Source: Verrucomicrobiota bacterium
Lineage (GTDB): Bacteria > Verrucomicrobiota > Verrucomicrobiia > Limisphaerales > JADLHS01
Assembly (NCBI GenBank): GCA_025360895.1
Contig: JANYBF010000022.1
Coordinates: 1-15,366 of the forward strand
DNA: 15,366 nucleotides
Reading direction: 5' to 3'
The translations under genes and the position numbers were made by a program. The notes beneath the pieces were generated by a model. That model saw only the letters and a list, made by a program, of their open reading frames with translations. It was not told the DNA's origin and searched no databases. Below are positions 6,625 to 14,323 of this stretch, piece after piece; the stretch's first letter is position 1, and every line of letters begins with the position of its first letter.

Positions 6625-7527
6625 TCAGTGCGTCATGACGTAGAAGATGACATTGATCGCAAGCGGGTAGGAAATGTTTTCCGAGAACTTGTGAAAATAA
6701 TAGTCGCTCTCCCCCTCGCGCTCCCACCCGTCGCCATTGTCGGTGTTGTGGGTGGCGAAAACCATGACTCGCCCCTTGGCATCAAGAATCGCACGATGAT
6801 GCACCTCGCGGGCGTCCGGGCGCTCCCAAGTGGTATGTGCGGGATCAAATTCGCTTTGAATGCCGAGCTGGACGTTGGGTACCTGGCCTTTGGATTGAAT
6901 GTCGAAAACGGAATGATAGAGCGGATGGCTCAAGGGCAATTCAACAAAGCTGCGCTCGGACAGTACCCGTTTCAGCACTTCGGCCATCGTGGCCCATTCT
7001 GCCTCACCCCAAAAGTCATCGAGCCACAAGAAACCACCGTTGAGTAGATATTTTCTGAGCGCGGCCACTTCCTCATCATCAAGCGACAGGCTGCCCGGTT
7101 CGACCATATAAATGAACGGATAATCGAACAGTTCCTTGTCGGTCAGCCGGAGAAAGCGCCCGTTCGGGTCCACCTTTAGCGAGGTCAGTTGTTGCAGCCG
7201 ATAGGAAAGATTGAGATCGCTGTCGGGTGTGTCGGTGCTCCACGAACCGCCCCGGCTGGAATAAGCGCGTTCCCGCCGGATACGAACAAAGGTGAAGACA
7301 TCTTTTTCAAAACCGGGGGCATTGGTCCAATCGGGGGTGCCCGTGCTATGAGACGGCACTTCGCGCGCCGTGCGCACGTCTTCGCCAATCCAGCCGCCCT
7401 CACCCCAACCCCCGCCCCCGCCGCCACGACGTGAAGGGCGCTGGGCCAGCACGAGGCTGGCGCAACTCAACACCACGAGGGTCATCAATCCAATTCTTCG
7501 CATGGCCAACGGCCACCAACTTCTCAT
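6625..7527 (-). CDS. DUF4159 domain protein, exported
   Basis: The chosen ATG at 7527 gives 300 residues with a signal peptide (MRRIGLMTLVVLSCASLVLAQ), followed by a Gly/Trp-rich linker (RRGGGGGGWGEGGW) and the DUF4159 domain. Typical family blocks are seen: YLLNGGFLWLDDFWG, ELPLSHPLYHSVFDI, GRVMVFATHNTDNGDGWE and the end NVIFYVMTH. DUF4159 has a class-I glutamine-amidotransferase-like fold without known activity and often sits near MoxR ATPase/VWA genes, which are not present here. The frame is open upstream to 7776, but codon content there does not look like this protein; a start at 7503 is also possible. It is convergent with the GloVer gene and divergent from the efflux remnant. Confidence 0.85.
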   Translation of the reverse strand: MRSWWPLAMRRIGLMTLVVLSCASLVLAQRPSRRGGGGGGWGEGGWIGEDVRTAREVPSHSTGTPDWTNAPGFEKDVFTFVRIRRERAYSSRGGSWSTDTPDSDLNLSYRLQQLTSLKVDPNGRFLRLTDKELFDYPFIYMVEPGSLSLDDEEVAALRKYLLNGGFLWLDDFWGEAEWATMAEVLKRVLSERSFVELPLSHPLYHSVFDIQSKGQVPNVQLGIQSEFDPAHTTWERPDAREVHHRAILDAKGRVMVFATHNTDNGDGWEREGESDYYFHKFSENISYPLAINVIFYVMTH

Positions 7528-7648
7528 CCCACCGGGCCGGACGCAAGCTCTGCCCGCGACAGCTTCGTCCGAGCTCGCGACAATCCTTCCCCCGGGCGGA
7601 GAATTGAAACGCCGATCGCGCACCGCGCGGGGCCGATAGCCTCCCGGC

Positions 7649-7870
7649 ATGGCGAACCAAGCTGCCGAGAAAACCAAGTCAACGACGCGCAGCGTTCCCG
7701 CCGGCCCGGCTCCAAGGTGATCGGCGGCGCTCATTGCGCTCGCAGTTTTTACGACCGGCTGCGATCCCGTGGTCAACTTCTATGGCTCGTTCTTTCCGGC
7801 CTGGGTGCTTTGCCTGGCGTTGGGAATTTTTCTAACGGCCATGCTGCGCTGGTTGTTCGCAGCGGCGCAG
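7649..7870 (+). pseudogene. ytcA-like lipoprotein gene, interrupted and truncated
   Basis: From an ATG at 7649 the frame reads a Ser/Lys-rich start, hits an in-frame TGA at 7718-7720, and continues as SAALIALAVFTTGCDPVVNFYGSFFPAWVLCLALGIFLTAMLRWLF. The lipobox-like FTTGC and the FYGSFFPAW-x-LC-x-x-LGI block match YtcA, a small membrane lipoprotein normally encoded ahead of HlyD and FUSC efflux genes. After about 7865 the similarity stops abruptly and HlyD sequence begins in another frame. The TGA could be a mutated TGG or CGA. The product cannot be made as a normal protein. Confidence 0.7.
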
Positions 7871-8479
7871 CCTGAACGCCCGGATCGGCGTCGCCGAGGC
7901 CGAACTGAGCGCCGCGCAAATCAATCTCGATTATTGCCGGGTGCGCGCTCCCTTCCCCGCGCGGGTGGCGAACCCGAACCTTTCCGTCGGCCAGTTCGCA
8001 CGCCAGGGTGAGCCGATCTTTGCGCTCGTGGACACGCGCCGCTGGTACGTGGTGGCCAACTTTCGCGAAGCGTTCCTCGAATCCATCCGGCCCGGCCAGG
8101 ACGTGGAGGTCTATTTGATGCCCTATCCCCACCGACGTTTTCACGGTACGGTGCAGGGCGTGGGCTGGGCCATCCAAACCCCGGACACCGCGCCGAACGG
8201 CACGCTGATGGGTGTGAAGCCGACACCCTCAACTGGGTCCGGCTTGCACAACGCCTTCCCATCCGCATTCAGCTCGAAGCGCCGAATCCGGACCAACCTT
8301 ATCGCATGGGCATGACCGCCGTCGTGACCGTACGCAAACCGCCGGCATCGCCGCCGGCAACCACCATCGGCACTTGTGGAAACCAACACCACCACGCAAC
8401 GGCAGCTTGTCGAATACGCGCTGGTTGGGCGCGAACGGATGGCCGCACTCCAACCTCTAGCCGCGCACACGGTGTCTGA
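7866..8479 (+). pseudogene. HlyD/EmrA-type efflux adaptor, N-terminal half deleted and frameshifted
   Basis: The reading begins inside the coiled-coil/lipoyl part (LNARIGVAEAELSAAQINLDYCRV). It goes through the typical second lipoyl and barrel segments (VRAPFPARVANPNLSVGQ, GEPIFALVDTRRWYVVANFRE, MPYPHRRFHGTVQGVGWAI) up to 8222. There a two-base AC duplication (gacacc) shifts the frame; the correct continuation is LNWVRLAQRLPIRIQLE and PYRMGMTAVVTV. HlyD-family adaptors bridge an inner-membrane pump to an outer-membrane channel. The missing first half and the fusion to the ytcA remnant point to one deletion that removed the 3' end of ytcA and the 5' half of hlyD. The frame then runs without homology to the TGA at 8477-8479. 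Confidence 0.8.
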
Positions 8480-8534
8480 ATCAACTGCCGAGGTCTCCGA
8501 GCTGCGGCGGACCCTCGTGACCGATAGCGGCTAA
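8376..8534 (+). pseudogene. possible C-terminal remnant of the third efflux gene (FUSC?)
   Basis: A 52-codon open stretch from a GTG at 8376 reads VETNTTTQRQLVEYALVGRERMAALQPLAAHTVSE... and ends at TAA 8532-8534. It is helical and charged and sits where a FUSC transporter gene would end in a YtcA-HlyD-FUSC operon. The link to FUSC rests on position only; it could equally be a chance frame. Confidence 0.25.
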
Positions 8535-8694
8535 AAAATTTCCGCACCACCCCCTCATCCCAGCTGCCTTCCCACAGAAAAGGAAAATCGCCCGCCGTCC
8601 TCTGGATAATTTCCACGATTGGATTTGTCAGACAAACGGAAGCGGAAACTTGCGGGCGGTCGTCAGCGAAGCCCAGTTGACGGCAGGGAAAGCT

Positions 8695-8723
8695 TTGACG
8701 ACGTTTTCTGCGCGCGATAGGAT
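8695..8723 (+). promoter_or_regulatory. sigma70-like promoter for the DUF2959 gene
   Basis: TTGACG (8695-8700) and TAGGAT (8718-8723) are separated by exactly 17 bases, matching the consensus at 5 of 6 and 4 of 6 positions. The expected start of transcription is near 8730, giving a leader of about 38 bases to the ATG at 8768. A second TTGACG stands at about 8677. Apart from this, the 233-bp gap from 8535 holds nothing recognised. Confidence 0.5.
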
Positions 8724-8767
8724 GTTGGCGCGTTAAGATGACCGAACAACCGAACTGAAAATAAACC

Positions 8768-9424
8768 ATGAAAACCATCCAGATTAAACTGATCACCATC
8801 GTTACCACGGCCCTGGCCACGGCAGCCTTGTTCACCGGCTGCGCGACGCCGGGCTACCAACAGGCCGACAAAACCGGCGCGGGCATTGCCCAATTCCGCG
8901 AAGAAGTCGCCAAGGCCAAACTGGCCGTGGATGACACGGTCAAATCGCTCGGCGAAGTGGCCGTCACCGCCAACACGAATCCGCGCGACGCGTTCAAGCA
9001 ATTCACCAAGAGCCTGGCGAATCTCGAGTCCACCTCGGCAAAAGCCAAGAAGCGCGCCGCAGACGTGAAGGCCGAAGGACAGGCCTATTTCTCGAATTGG
9101 GAGAAGCAACTGGCGCAGTTGAAGAATCCAGAAATCAGGAATCTGGCGGCGCAGCAAAAAGTCAAGTTGCAGGCGGCCTTTGACAGCATCAGAACCGTAT
9201 CCGCCCCGCTCAAAGCGCAGTTTGATCCCTGGCTATCCGATTTGCAGGACTTGCAGAAATATCTGAGTAACGACCTGACCATCTCGGGCGTGGCTGCGGC
9301 CAAAGGAATGTTCGCCAAGACCCAGACCGAAGGTTTCGAAGTGCAAAAATCCATGGATGCACTGGTGGCGGAACTGAATACCGTCGCTGCCACACTTACC
9401 CCGGCCAACGTCAAAACCAAGTAA
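8768..9424 (+). CDS. DUF2959 lipoprotein
   Basis: The 218-residue protein has a lipoprotein signal with the lipobox LFTGC and lipidated cysteine at residue 25. The rest is charged and helical with heptad-like patterns: AGIAQFREEVAKAKLAVDDTVKSLGEV, NPRDAFKQFTKSLANLESTSAKAKKRAADVKAEGQAYFSNWEKQL and ISGVAAAKGMFAKTQTEGFEVQKSMDALVAEL. The FKQF-x-KS-x-x-x-LE and YFSNWEK-x-L blocks fit DUF2959, whose members are predicted periplasmic coiled-coil lipoproteins of unknown role. A promoter lies just upstream and the next gene begins 30 bases after the stop, so the two are probably co-transcribed. Confidence 0.85.
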   Translation: MKTIQIKLITIVTTALATAALFTGCATPGYQQADKTGAGIAQFREEVAKAKLAVDDTVKSLGEVAVTANTNPRDAFKQFTKSLANLESTSAKAKKRAADVKAEGQAYFSNWEKQLAQLKNPEIRNLAAQQKVKLQAAFDSIRTVSAPLKAQFDPWLSDLQDLQKYLSNDLTISGVAAAKGMFAKTQTEGFEVQKSMDALVAELNTVAATLTPANVKTK

Positions 9425-9454
9425 GTGGTTTGGTCGGGGTAAACTCCGGCAACC

Positions 9455-10915
9455 ATGATCCCGACTTCAACCGCCACGCGGAGCTTGATGGAAGCCCCGC
9501 GTGGTCGTGACCGCGACCAGCGTTGGCTGTCGTGGCAGGTTGTTACCTGCCTCATTGGGATTGGGTTCATCGCCGCTGGCTGCTCGGTGGTCAACAACGG
9601 GACGACCGCGACGAAGTCCGTGATTGATTCTCTCGCCGGAAAATCCGACGCGGCCGCGAAGACCAACGCGGTGGCCGTGCTCCAAGGCGAGCTCATGCGT
9701 GGGGCCGATCAGTATGTCGGGAGCGTCGCGCAAGCCACGGATGAACTCCGCAAGCAAGTGGGGAGCGCGGAAGCCCGCGACATGGGCCAGCAATGGAAGC
9801 TCAACGAAGCCACCGTTGCCTATGTCAACGCCACCGACGAAAACCCCTTGCTCGGCGCGGTGGGCATGGTGGTGTTGGCCACCTTGTCCAGCATGGTGGT
9901 GGAAGATTACTGGGTGGGTGAAAAATTTGGCGCGGCCGCCCGCCCCCTGTTGGAAACCCACCGCCAGCTCGAAACCAACGCGTGGCGCGTGGTGGAGAAA
10001 GCTCTGACGCCCGGCCAACAAACCGAGCTGCGGGAACTCCTGCGCAAGGCCCGGGAACAATATCCGCACGTGCGCTACGTCTCAGCGATCCGGCTCCCGG
10101 AATTGGTGGCGAAGCTGGGCAAAGTAGCCTCGCCCGGCGGAACGCAGAAACCGGGCAGCCTCTTCGGGCTGCTCTACCTCAACCCATTGGCCGGCCTCGA
10201 CCCAACCACCCAGGCGATCCAGCAAACTCGCCTGCTGGCGCAACGCATGATGTACTACGCCCAACGCGCGCCAATGCTGCTGAGCTGGCAGGTGGAACTG
10301 ACGGTTTTTCAACTGGCGGCGCAACCTGAGTCCCGGCAGCTCTTGTCCAGCGTGGACGACGTCGGGCAATCCACAAAGATCTTCGCCAAGACCGCAGCCG
10401 AGTTGCCGCAGCTCGTCAATGACCAGCGCGAAGCCGCCATCAACCAACTCTTCGCCGGCATCGCCACCGAGCGCACCAATATCCTGGCAACCTTGAACGC
10501 ACAGGAAGCCCAACTGCGCACGCTCTTGCCCGAGGTGCAAAAGACCCTCGCCAGCGGCGGCGACATGGCGAACTCACTCAACACGGCGATCCGATCGCTC
10601 GATGCGTTCGTGCGCTACGTCTCCCCACCAGATACCAACGCCCCGTCCCAGCCGCCGGACACGAACAGCCCACCCTTCAACATTCTGGATTACGGCACGG
10701 CCGCCAGCCAGATCGGGGCGGCGGCGGACAAACTCAACGCGCTGGTCGTCTCGCTCAACCATAGCTTGCCCCAAGTCACGAAACTGAGCGAGCAAGCGGC
10801 CTTGGAGGGCAAAGCGATGGTAAATCACGCCTTCCGTCTGGGCTTGGTGTTGGTGCTGGTTTTGGGAGTGGTGACGGTGCTGGTGGTGTTGACCTGTCGG
10901 CGGCTCGGTCGTTGA
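9455..10915 (+). CDS. large lipoprotein with C-terminal membrane helix, unknown function
   Basis: The 486-residue protein has an unusual anchor arrangement. An N-terminal hydrophobic segment (residues 29-42) ends in the lipobox IAAGC with the cysteine at 43, and a strongly hydrophobic helix (about 458-480, LGLVLVLVLGVVTVLVVLTC) ends with CRRLGR. Between them the protein is almost all helical, with coiled-coil-like stretches (DQYVGSVAQATDELRKQVG; RTNILATLNAQEAQLRTLL) and a Pro/Asp-rich linker around residue 390 (PPDTNAPSQPPDTNSPP). An early hydrophobic stretch (GAVGMVVLATLSSMVV, about 130-145) may also contact the membrane. I do not recognise a family. Its place directly after the DUF2959 gene suggests that both helical periplasmic proteins work together. 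The N-terminal extension before residue 12 may not be real: a second ATG lies at 9488. Confidence 0.75.
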   Translation: MIPTSTATRSLMEAPRGRDRDQRWLSWQVVTCLIGIGFIAAGCSVVNNGTTATKSVIDSLAGKSDAAAKTNAVAVLQGELMRGADQYVGSVAQATDELRKQVGSAEARDMGQQWKLNEATVAYVNATDENPLLGAVGMVVLATLSSMVVEDYWVGEKFGAAARPLLETHRQLETNAWRVVEKALTPGQQTELRELLRKAREQYPHVRYVSAIRLPELVAKLGKVASPGGTQKPGSLFGLLYLNPLAGLDPTTQAIQQTRLLAQRMMYYAQRAPMLLSWQVELTVFQLAAQPESRQLLSSVDDVGQSTKIFAKTAAELPQLVNDQREAAINQLFAGIATERTNILATLNAQEAQLRTLLPEVQKTLASGGDMANSLNTAIRSLDAFVRYVSPPDTNAPSQPPDTNSPPFNILDYGTAASQIGAAADKLNALVVSLNHSLPQVTKLSEQAALEGKAMVNHAFRLGLVLVLVLGVVTVLVVLTCRRLGR

Positions 10916-11014
10916 AACTCGAGGCTTGCCACTGCTGAAAGCAGCCGATCAAACTACCCAAGCCGATCCGAAACCAAAACTCAACCTGGCGGTATCCAAA
11001 ACAAATAACCACCC

Positions 11015-11755
11015 ATGAACCGAAATCCCTCCGTTCCCCTCGCCTTAACGTTCGCGGCTCTGTGCGCCTTTGCCCTGCCCGTCGTGGCTCAGGATAAATG
11101 GTCGTTTGATGTCGCACCCTATCTCTGGGTCGCTAGTTTTGGGGCGGAGACAAGCCTCCCGCCGAACGGACCCGATCCCAGAGTACAAGAGTTTGACACG
11201 CGCATCAGCGGCGGTTTCATGATCACAGCCCAGGCCCGCTATCGTTCAGTGGGGGTGATGGTGGATTTCAACTGGCTACAACTGAACACCGAGGCCCTCA
11301 ATCCGGGCCCGCTCCTGTCCGGCGTGAACTTGCAGTCCGACTATATTTACAGCACCGCAGCCCTGACCTACACCCTGCCCTTACACGGCAAGTTTCACGC
11401 GGAAGTGCTGGCGGGCGCGAGGCTCTGGAATGTCGCCACGGATTTCGAGTTGAAAATCGGTGGGCTGACGGCCTTTCAATCCAGCCATAGCGAAACATGG
11501 GTGAGTCCGCTGGTCGGGGTGGACCTGCGGTATGACCTGACCCGGCACTGGCTGCTGCTCGGCCGGGGAACGGTGGGTGGGTTCAGCGATTCGAGTATCC
11601 AATGGGATGCATTCGCCGGTGTCGGGTATCAGTTCAGTGATTGGTGTCTGGCCACGATCGGCTATCGGTATCTGCATGAAGATTATACCAAGGACAAATT
11701 CACCTTCAACGCCGACGCCCAAGGTTTCTTGCTGGGTGTGGGCTTCCACTTCTGA
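11015..11755 (+). CDS. outer-membrane beta-barrel protein
   Basis: The 246-residue protein starts with a signal peptide (LALTFAALCAFALPVVAQ, cleavage expected near residue 26). The mature part opens with WSFDVAPYLWVASFGAE, the first strand of a small-barrel family often seen as an uncharacterised outer-membrane protein. Further alternating strands follow (GVMVDFNWLQL, FHAEVLAGARLWNV, DAFAGVGYQF), and the end is GFLLGVGFHF with C-terminal phenylalanine, the BAM recognition pattern. The predicted size is an 8-10 strand barrel. It probably acts as a structural or small-channel protein; no ligand can be deduced. It is 99 bases after the large lipoprotein gene and 54 bases ahead of the cardiolipin synthase gene, all on the same strand. 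Confidence 0.8.
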   Translation: MNRNPSVPLALTFAALCAFALPVVAQDKWSFDVAPYLWVASFGAETSLPPNGPDPRVQEFDTRISGGFMITAQARYRSVGVMVDFNWLQLNTEALNPGPLLSGVNLQSDYIYSTAALTYTLPLHGKFHAEVLAGARLWNVATDFELKIGGLTAFQSSHSETWVSPLVGVDLRYDLTRHWLLLGRGTVGGFSDSSIQWDAFAGVGYQFSDWCLATIGYRYLHEDYTKDKFTFNADAQGFLLGVGFHF

Positions 11756-11809
11756 GCCCCGATCCCGCGCCCGCGCCGCAGTCAAAACCGCTGGCCATCG
11801 TTAATTTGC

Positions 11810-13273
11810 ATGAGCTTGCAGTTCCTCCCCTCCGCCGTGCTCGCCGTTCTGCATGTGCTGGTCGTCGTTGCCATTGCCGTACGGGTCATCCTGCGCCGGC
11901 CGGCCCGCGGGGTGGCGCTGGCGTGGTTGCTCCTCGTCGCCATGCTGCCGTTTATCGGTGGACTGATGTATCTCCTCGTCGGTGAACGCCGGATCGGTCG
12001 CCGGCGGGCCCAGGGCATTGGTGACTTGCAATTGGATTACCGGAAAATCGCTGCCGCTGCGATCCCGGCTGGGCTCACGGAAGTTGTCTGGTCCCGGCAC
12101 CCGCCGCCCGCCCGCGGCATGGACCAGCTCGGCCGCAAACTGGTGGGCAGCGCAACGGTGTGCGGCAGTCGTTTCCAACTTTTCTCCGACACGCAAGCCA
12201 TGCTGAAGGCGATTGCCCACGACGTGGACGGTGCGAAAACCAGCGTGCTGATGGAGTTCTACATCTGGAACGAAGGTGGTACTGCGGACGAGGTTCTGGC
12301 GGCCTTGATCCGGGCGGCGAAGCGGGGCGTCCGTTGCCGTATCCTGATTGATGCGCTCGGCGCCCGACCGTGGTGGAAGGGGCAACAGCCGCAGCAATTA
12401 CGAGATGCTGGCGTTGAACTGCGGGCGGCCCTTCCGGTTGGATTGTTGCGCACCCTGGTCGGTCGCACCGATCTGCGGTTGCATCGGAAAATCGTAGTCG
12501 TGGATGGGACGGTGGCCTGGACCGGCAGCATGAATCTGGTGGACCCGCGGTACTTCAAGGAGGGCGCTGGTGTCGGCGAATGGGTGGATGCCATGGTCCG
12601 CCTGGAAGGCGCCGTCGTGGTGCCACTTGGCGCGATCTTGATTGGTGACTGGATGCTCGAAACGGGCGCCGCCATGCCGGACCTCATCCGTAGCGCGGGG
12701 CTGCATCTGGTTCACCCCCAAGGCAACACCGACATCCAGGTTATCCCATCGGGGCCGGGCGAGAGCGCGGACGGGTTGCTGCAAATGCTACTCGCCCTGA
12801 TTAACGCCGCTCAGGAAGAACTCGTGCTCACGACTCCGTATCTGGTGCCGGATGAGGCCATTATCCTCGCACTACGCGGCGCCGCTGGCCGCGGCGTCAA
12901 GGTAACGGTGATTGTCCCGGAGAAAGTTGACTCCTTGCTGACCCGCCACGCGAGCCGGTCCTATTACGACGAGTTACTGGACGTCGGCGTGGAGATTCAA
13001 CTCTATCGGGGTGGTCTGCTCCACACGAAATCCATTTCGGTGGACGGAACGATGGCGATGTTTGGCACGGTGAACCTCGACATGCGCAGTTTGTGGCTCA
13101 ACTACGAAGTCGCGCTTTTCATCTACGAGCCTGGGTTCGCGCAGGCCCTGCGGGCACTCCAGCAAACCTACCTCGAACAATCCACCCGGCTCGACCCGGC
13201 CGTTTGGGCTCAACGGGCCTTCACGGAGCGCTTCCTCGAGGCCACCCTGCGCCTGGTCAGCCCCCTGCTCTAA
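11810..13273 (+). CDS. cls: cardiolipin synthase, phospholipase D family
   Basis: The 487-residue length is that of ClsA-type enzymes, which join two phosphatidylglycerol molecules to cardiolipin at the inner membrane. The N-terminus has two hydrophobic helices (about residues 8-27 and 35-56) ending in LLVGERRIGRRR, as in the PLDc_N domain. Both catalytic HxKxxxxD motifs are intact: HRKIVVVD, with His225, Lys227 and Asp232, and HTKSISVD, with His405, Lys407 and Asp412. Each is followed by the expected G-S/T-x-N block (GSMNL; GTVNLDMRS). The ATG at 11810 has little leader. Cardiolipin synthesis fits the outer-membrane and lipoprotein genes just upstream, which together look like an envelope cluster. 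Nothing in the sequence indicates loss of activity. Confidence 0.93.
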   Translation: MSLQFLPSAVLAVLHVLVVVAIAVRVILRRPARGVALAWLLLVAMLPFIGGLMYLLVGERRIGRRRAQGIGDLQLDYRKIAAAAIPAGLTEVVWSRHPPPARGMDQLGRKLVGSATVCGSRFQLFSDTQAMLKAIAHDVDGAKTSVLMEFYIWNEGGTADEVLAALIRAAKRGVRCRILIDALGARPWWKGQQPQQLRDAGVELRAALPVGLLRTLVGRTDLRLHRKIVVVDGTVAWTGSMNLVDPRYFKEGAGVGEWVDAMVRLEGAVVVPLGAILIGDWMLETGAAMPDLIRSAGLHLVHPQGNTDIQVIPSGPGESADGLLQMLLALINAAQEELVLTTPYLVPDEAIILALRGAAGRGVKVTVIVPEKVDSLLTRHASRSYYDELLDVGVEIQLYRGGLLHTKSISVDGTMAMFGTVNLDMRSLWLNYEVALFIYEPGFAQALRALQQTYLEQSTRLDPAVWAQRAFTERFLEATLRLVSPLL

Positions 13274-13288
13274 CCAGAATTCGCGCGG

Positions 13289-13308
13289 GCCCGAGCAAGC
13301 GCTTGGGC
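13289..13308. terminator. weak hairpin after the cardiolipin synthase gene
   Basis: The arms gcccgag and cttgggc can pair over seven bases with one G-U pair and a six-base loop, 16 bases after the stop codon. No T-run follows, so an intrinsic terminator is doubtful; it could stabilise the mRNA end. Confidence 0.3.
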
Positions 13309-13371
13309 AACCACAGTTACCCACTTGCAGAAAGTCGCTGGGCAGTTACCGGACACTACCCGGCTATCAGC

Positions 13372-13385
13372 GTAAAGCACTTTAC
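13372..13385. promoter_or_regulatory. gtaaag-ca-ctttac palindrome, operator candidate
   Basis: A perfect inverted repeat with six-base arms and a two-base centre lies in the 430-bp gap between the cardiolipin synthase gene and the ORF at 13704. It has the form of a small dimeric regulator site. No promoter elements next to it are convincing, and the rest of the gap holds no gene I can support. Confidence 0.25.
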
Positions 13386-13703
13386 ACTCCCCGCACCGTG
13401 TGATGTGATTGGCCTACGAAAGTTGAAAGGCGCTAGCGGCCTCGCGCGCTTAACCCATGAACGCCGAACCTAGGAAATTCAGCATGCCTTCGCTTTTGGT
13501 CCCGGGCGATCCTGCGGGTTTGGCAGCCCCGACCACGGCGTCTCCCCTTTCCGTCAGCGCCACTTAACGATCCGGAAGAAATGAACACGGATTTCCAGCC
13601 CGCCAGCCCGAGCCAACCGAGCGAATGGAAACGGGAAAACCAAACTTGGTCTCCCCGGTTTCCTCTGACTCGAACTTAAAACCATTAACCCTCCCACCTG
13701 ATT

Positions 13704-14222
13704 ATGCCACTCGAACTCCAAATCATTCGTGCCAGTGAATTCATCCGGCTGGGGGCGCGCGGCCATTTCGACTTGATGGCCAGCAAAGCGGCGCTGGCCG
13801 AAATAGCGGCGGCCTGCCGCAAACGGGGTCTCAACCAGGCTTTGTTGGATTTGCGAGCGTTGCGGCTGGGGCCCAAACCGGTCTTCAGCCCGGCGGATCT
13901 CATTGAACTGGTGAACACCTTCCGTGAGGTCGGGTTTACCCATGAGCAACGGCTGGCGATCCTGTATCAGTCCGATCCGCATCATCGGGCGCGGCTGTTC
14001 GCGTTCCTCAGCATCGTGCGCGGCTGGCACGTCCAGGCCTTTGGCGAATTTGAGCCAGCGCTCGCCTGGCTCTCGGATGTCACCGAAAGTCCCGCCGACA
14101 CCATCCGATCGGCTTCGGAAAAAAGGATTCCGGTGCGGGATTTGCAACGAGCGGTGAAATCACCGGGACGGACAAGCCGGCCAAAGACCGCCAAGTCCCG
14201 TTCACCTTCAAGCCCGAAGTGA
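13704..14222 (+). CDS. STAS/SpoIIAA-like protein of unknown role
   Basis: The 172-residue soluble protein alternates beta and alpha segments: LELQIIRASEFIRLGARGHFDLMASKAALAEIAAACRKRGLNQALLDLRAL, then LAILYQSDPHHRARLFAFLSIVRGWHVQAFGEFEPALAWL. The order strand, short helix, helix, strand with a central LLDLR resembles SpoIIAA/STAS-like folds, which often act as regulatory partner domains. The conserved serine of anti-sigma antagonists is not evident. After residue 130 the tail is low-complexity and basic (PGRTSRPKTAKSRSPSSPK), perhaps for nucleic-acid or partner binding, or simply disordered. It is separated from upstream genes by 430 bases and is convergent with the methyltransferase gene. The fold call is an inference from pattern only. 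Confidence 0.6.
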   Translation: MPLELQIIRASEFIRLGARGHFDLMASKAALAEIAAACRKRGLNQALLDLRALRLGPKPVFSPADLIELVNTFREVGFTHEQRLAILYQSDPHHRARLFAFLSIVRGWHVQAFGEFEPALAWLSDVTESPADTIRSASEKRIPVRDLQRAVKSPGRTSRPKTAKSRSPSSPK

Positions 14223-14323
14223 TGCCGGAGGGAACAAGCCGGTCGAAGCCGCGCGGTTTGAACCGTTCTCCATCCGTGCGCTACGGGGGGGCTTCTTCCC
14301 TGACTGTCCTTCAACCTCGCGGT

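Noticed and set aside
7528..7776. 83-residue upstream extension of the DUF4159 protein
   Set aside because: It precedes a normal signal peptide, overlaps the ytcA remnant on the other strand and lacks family similarity.
10924..10960. Short hairpin ctgct-gaa-agcag after the 9455 gene as a terminator
   Set aside because: The stem is only five bases, no T-run follows, and the next gene is on the same strand and close by.
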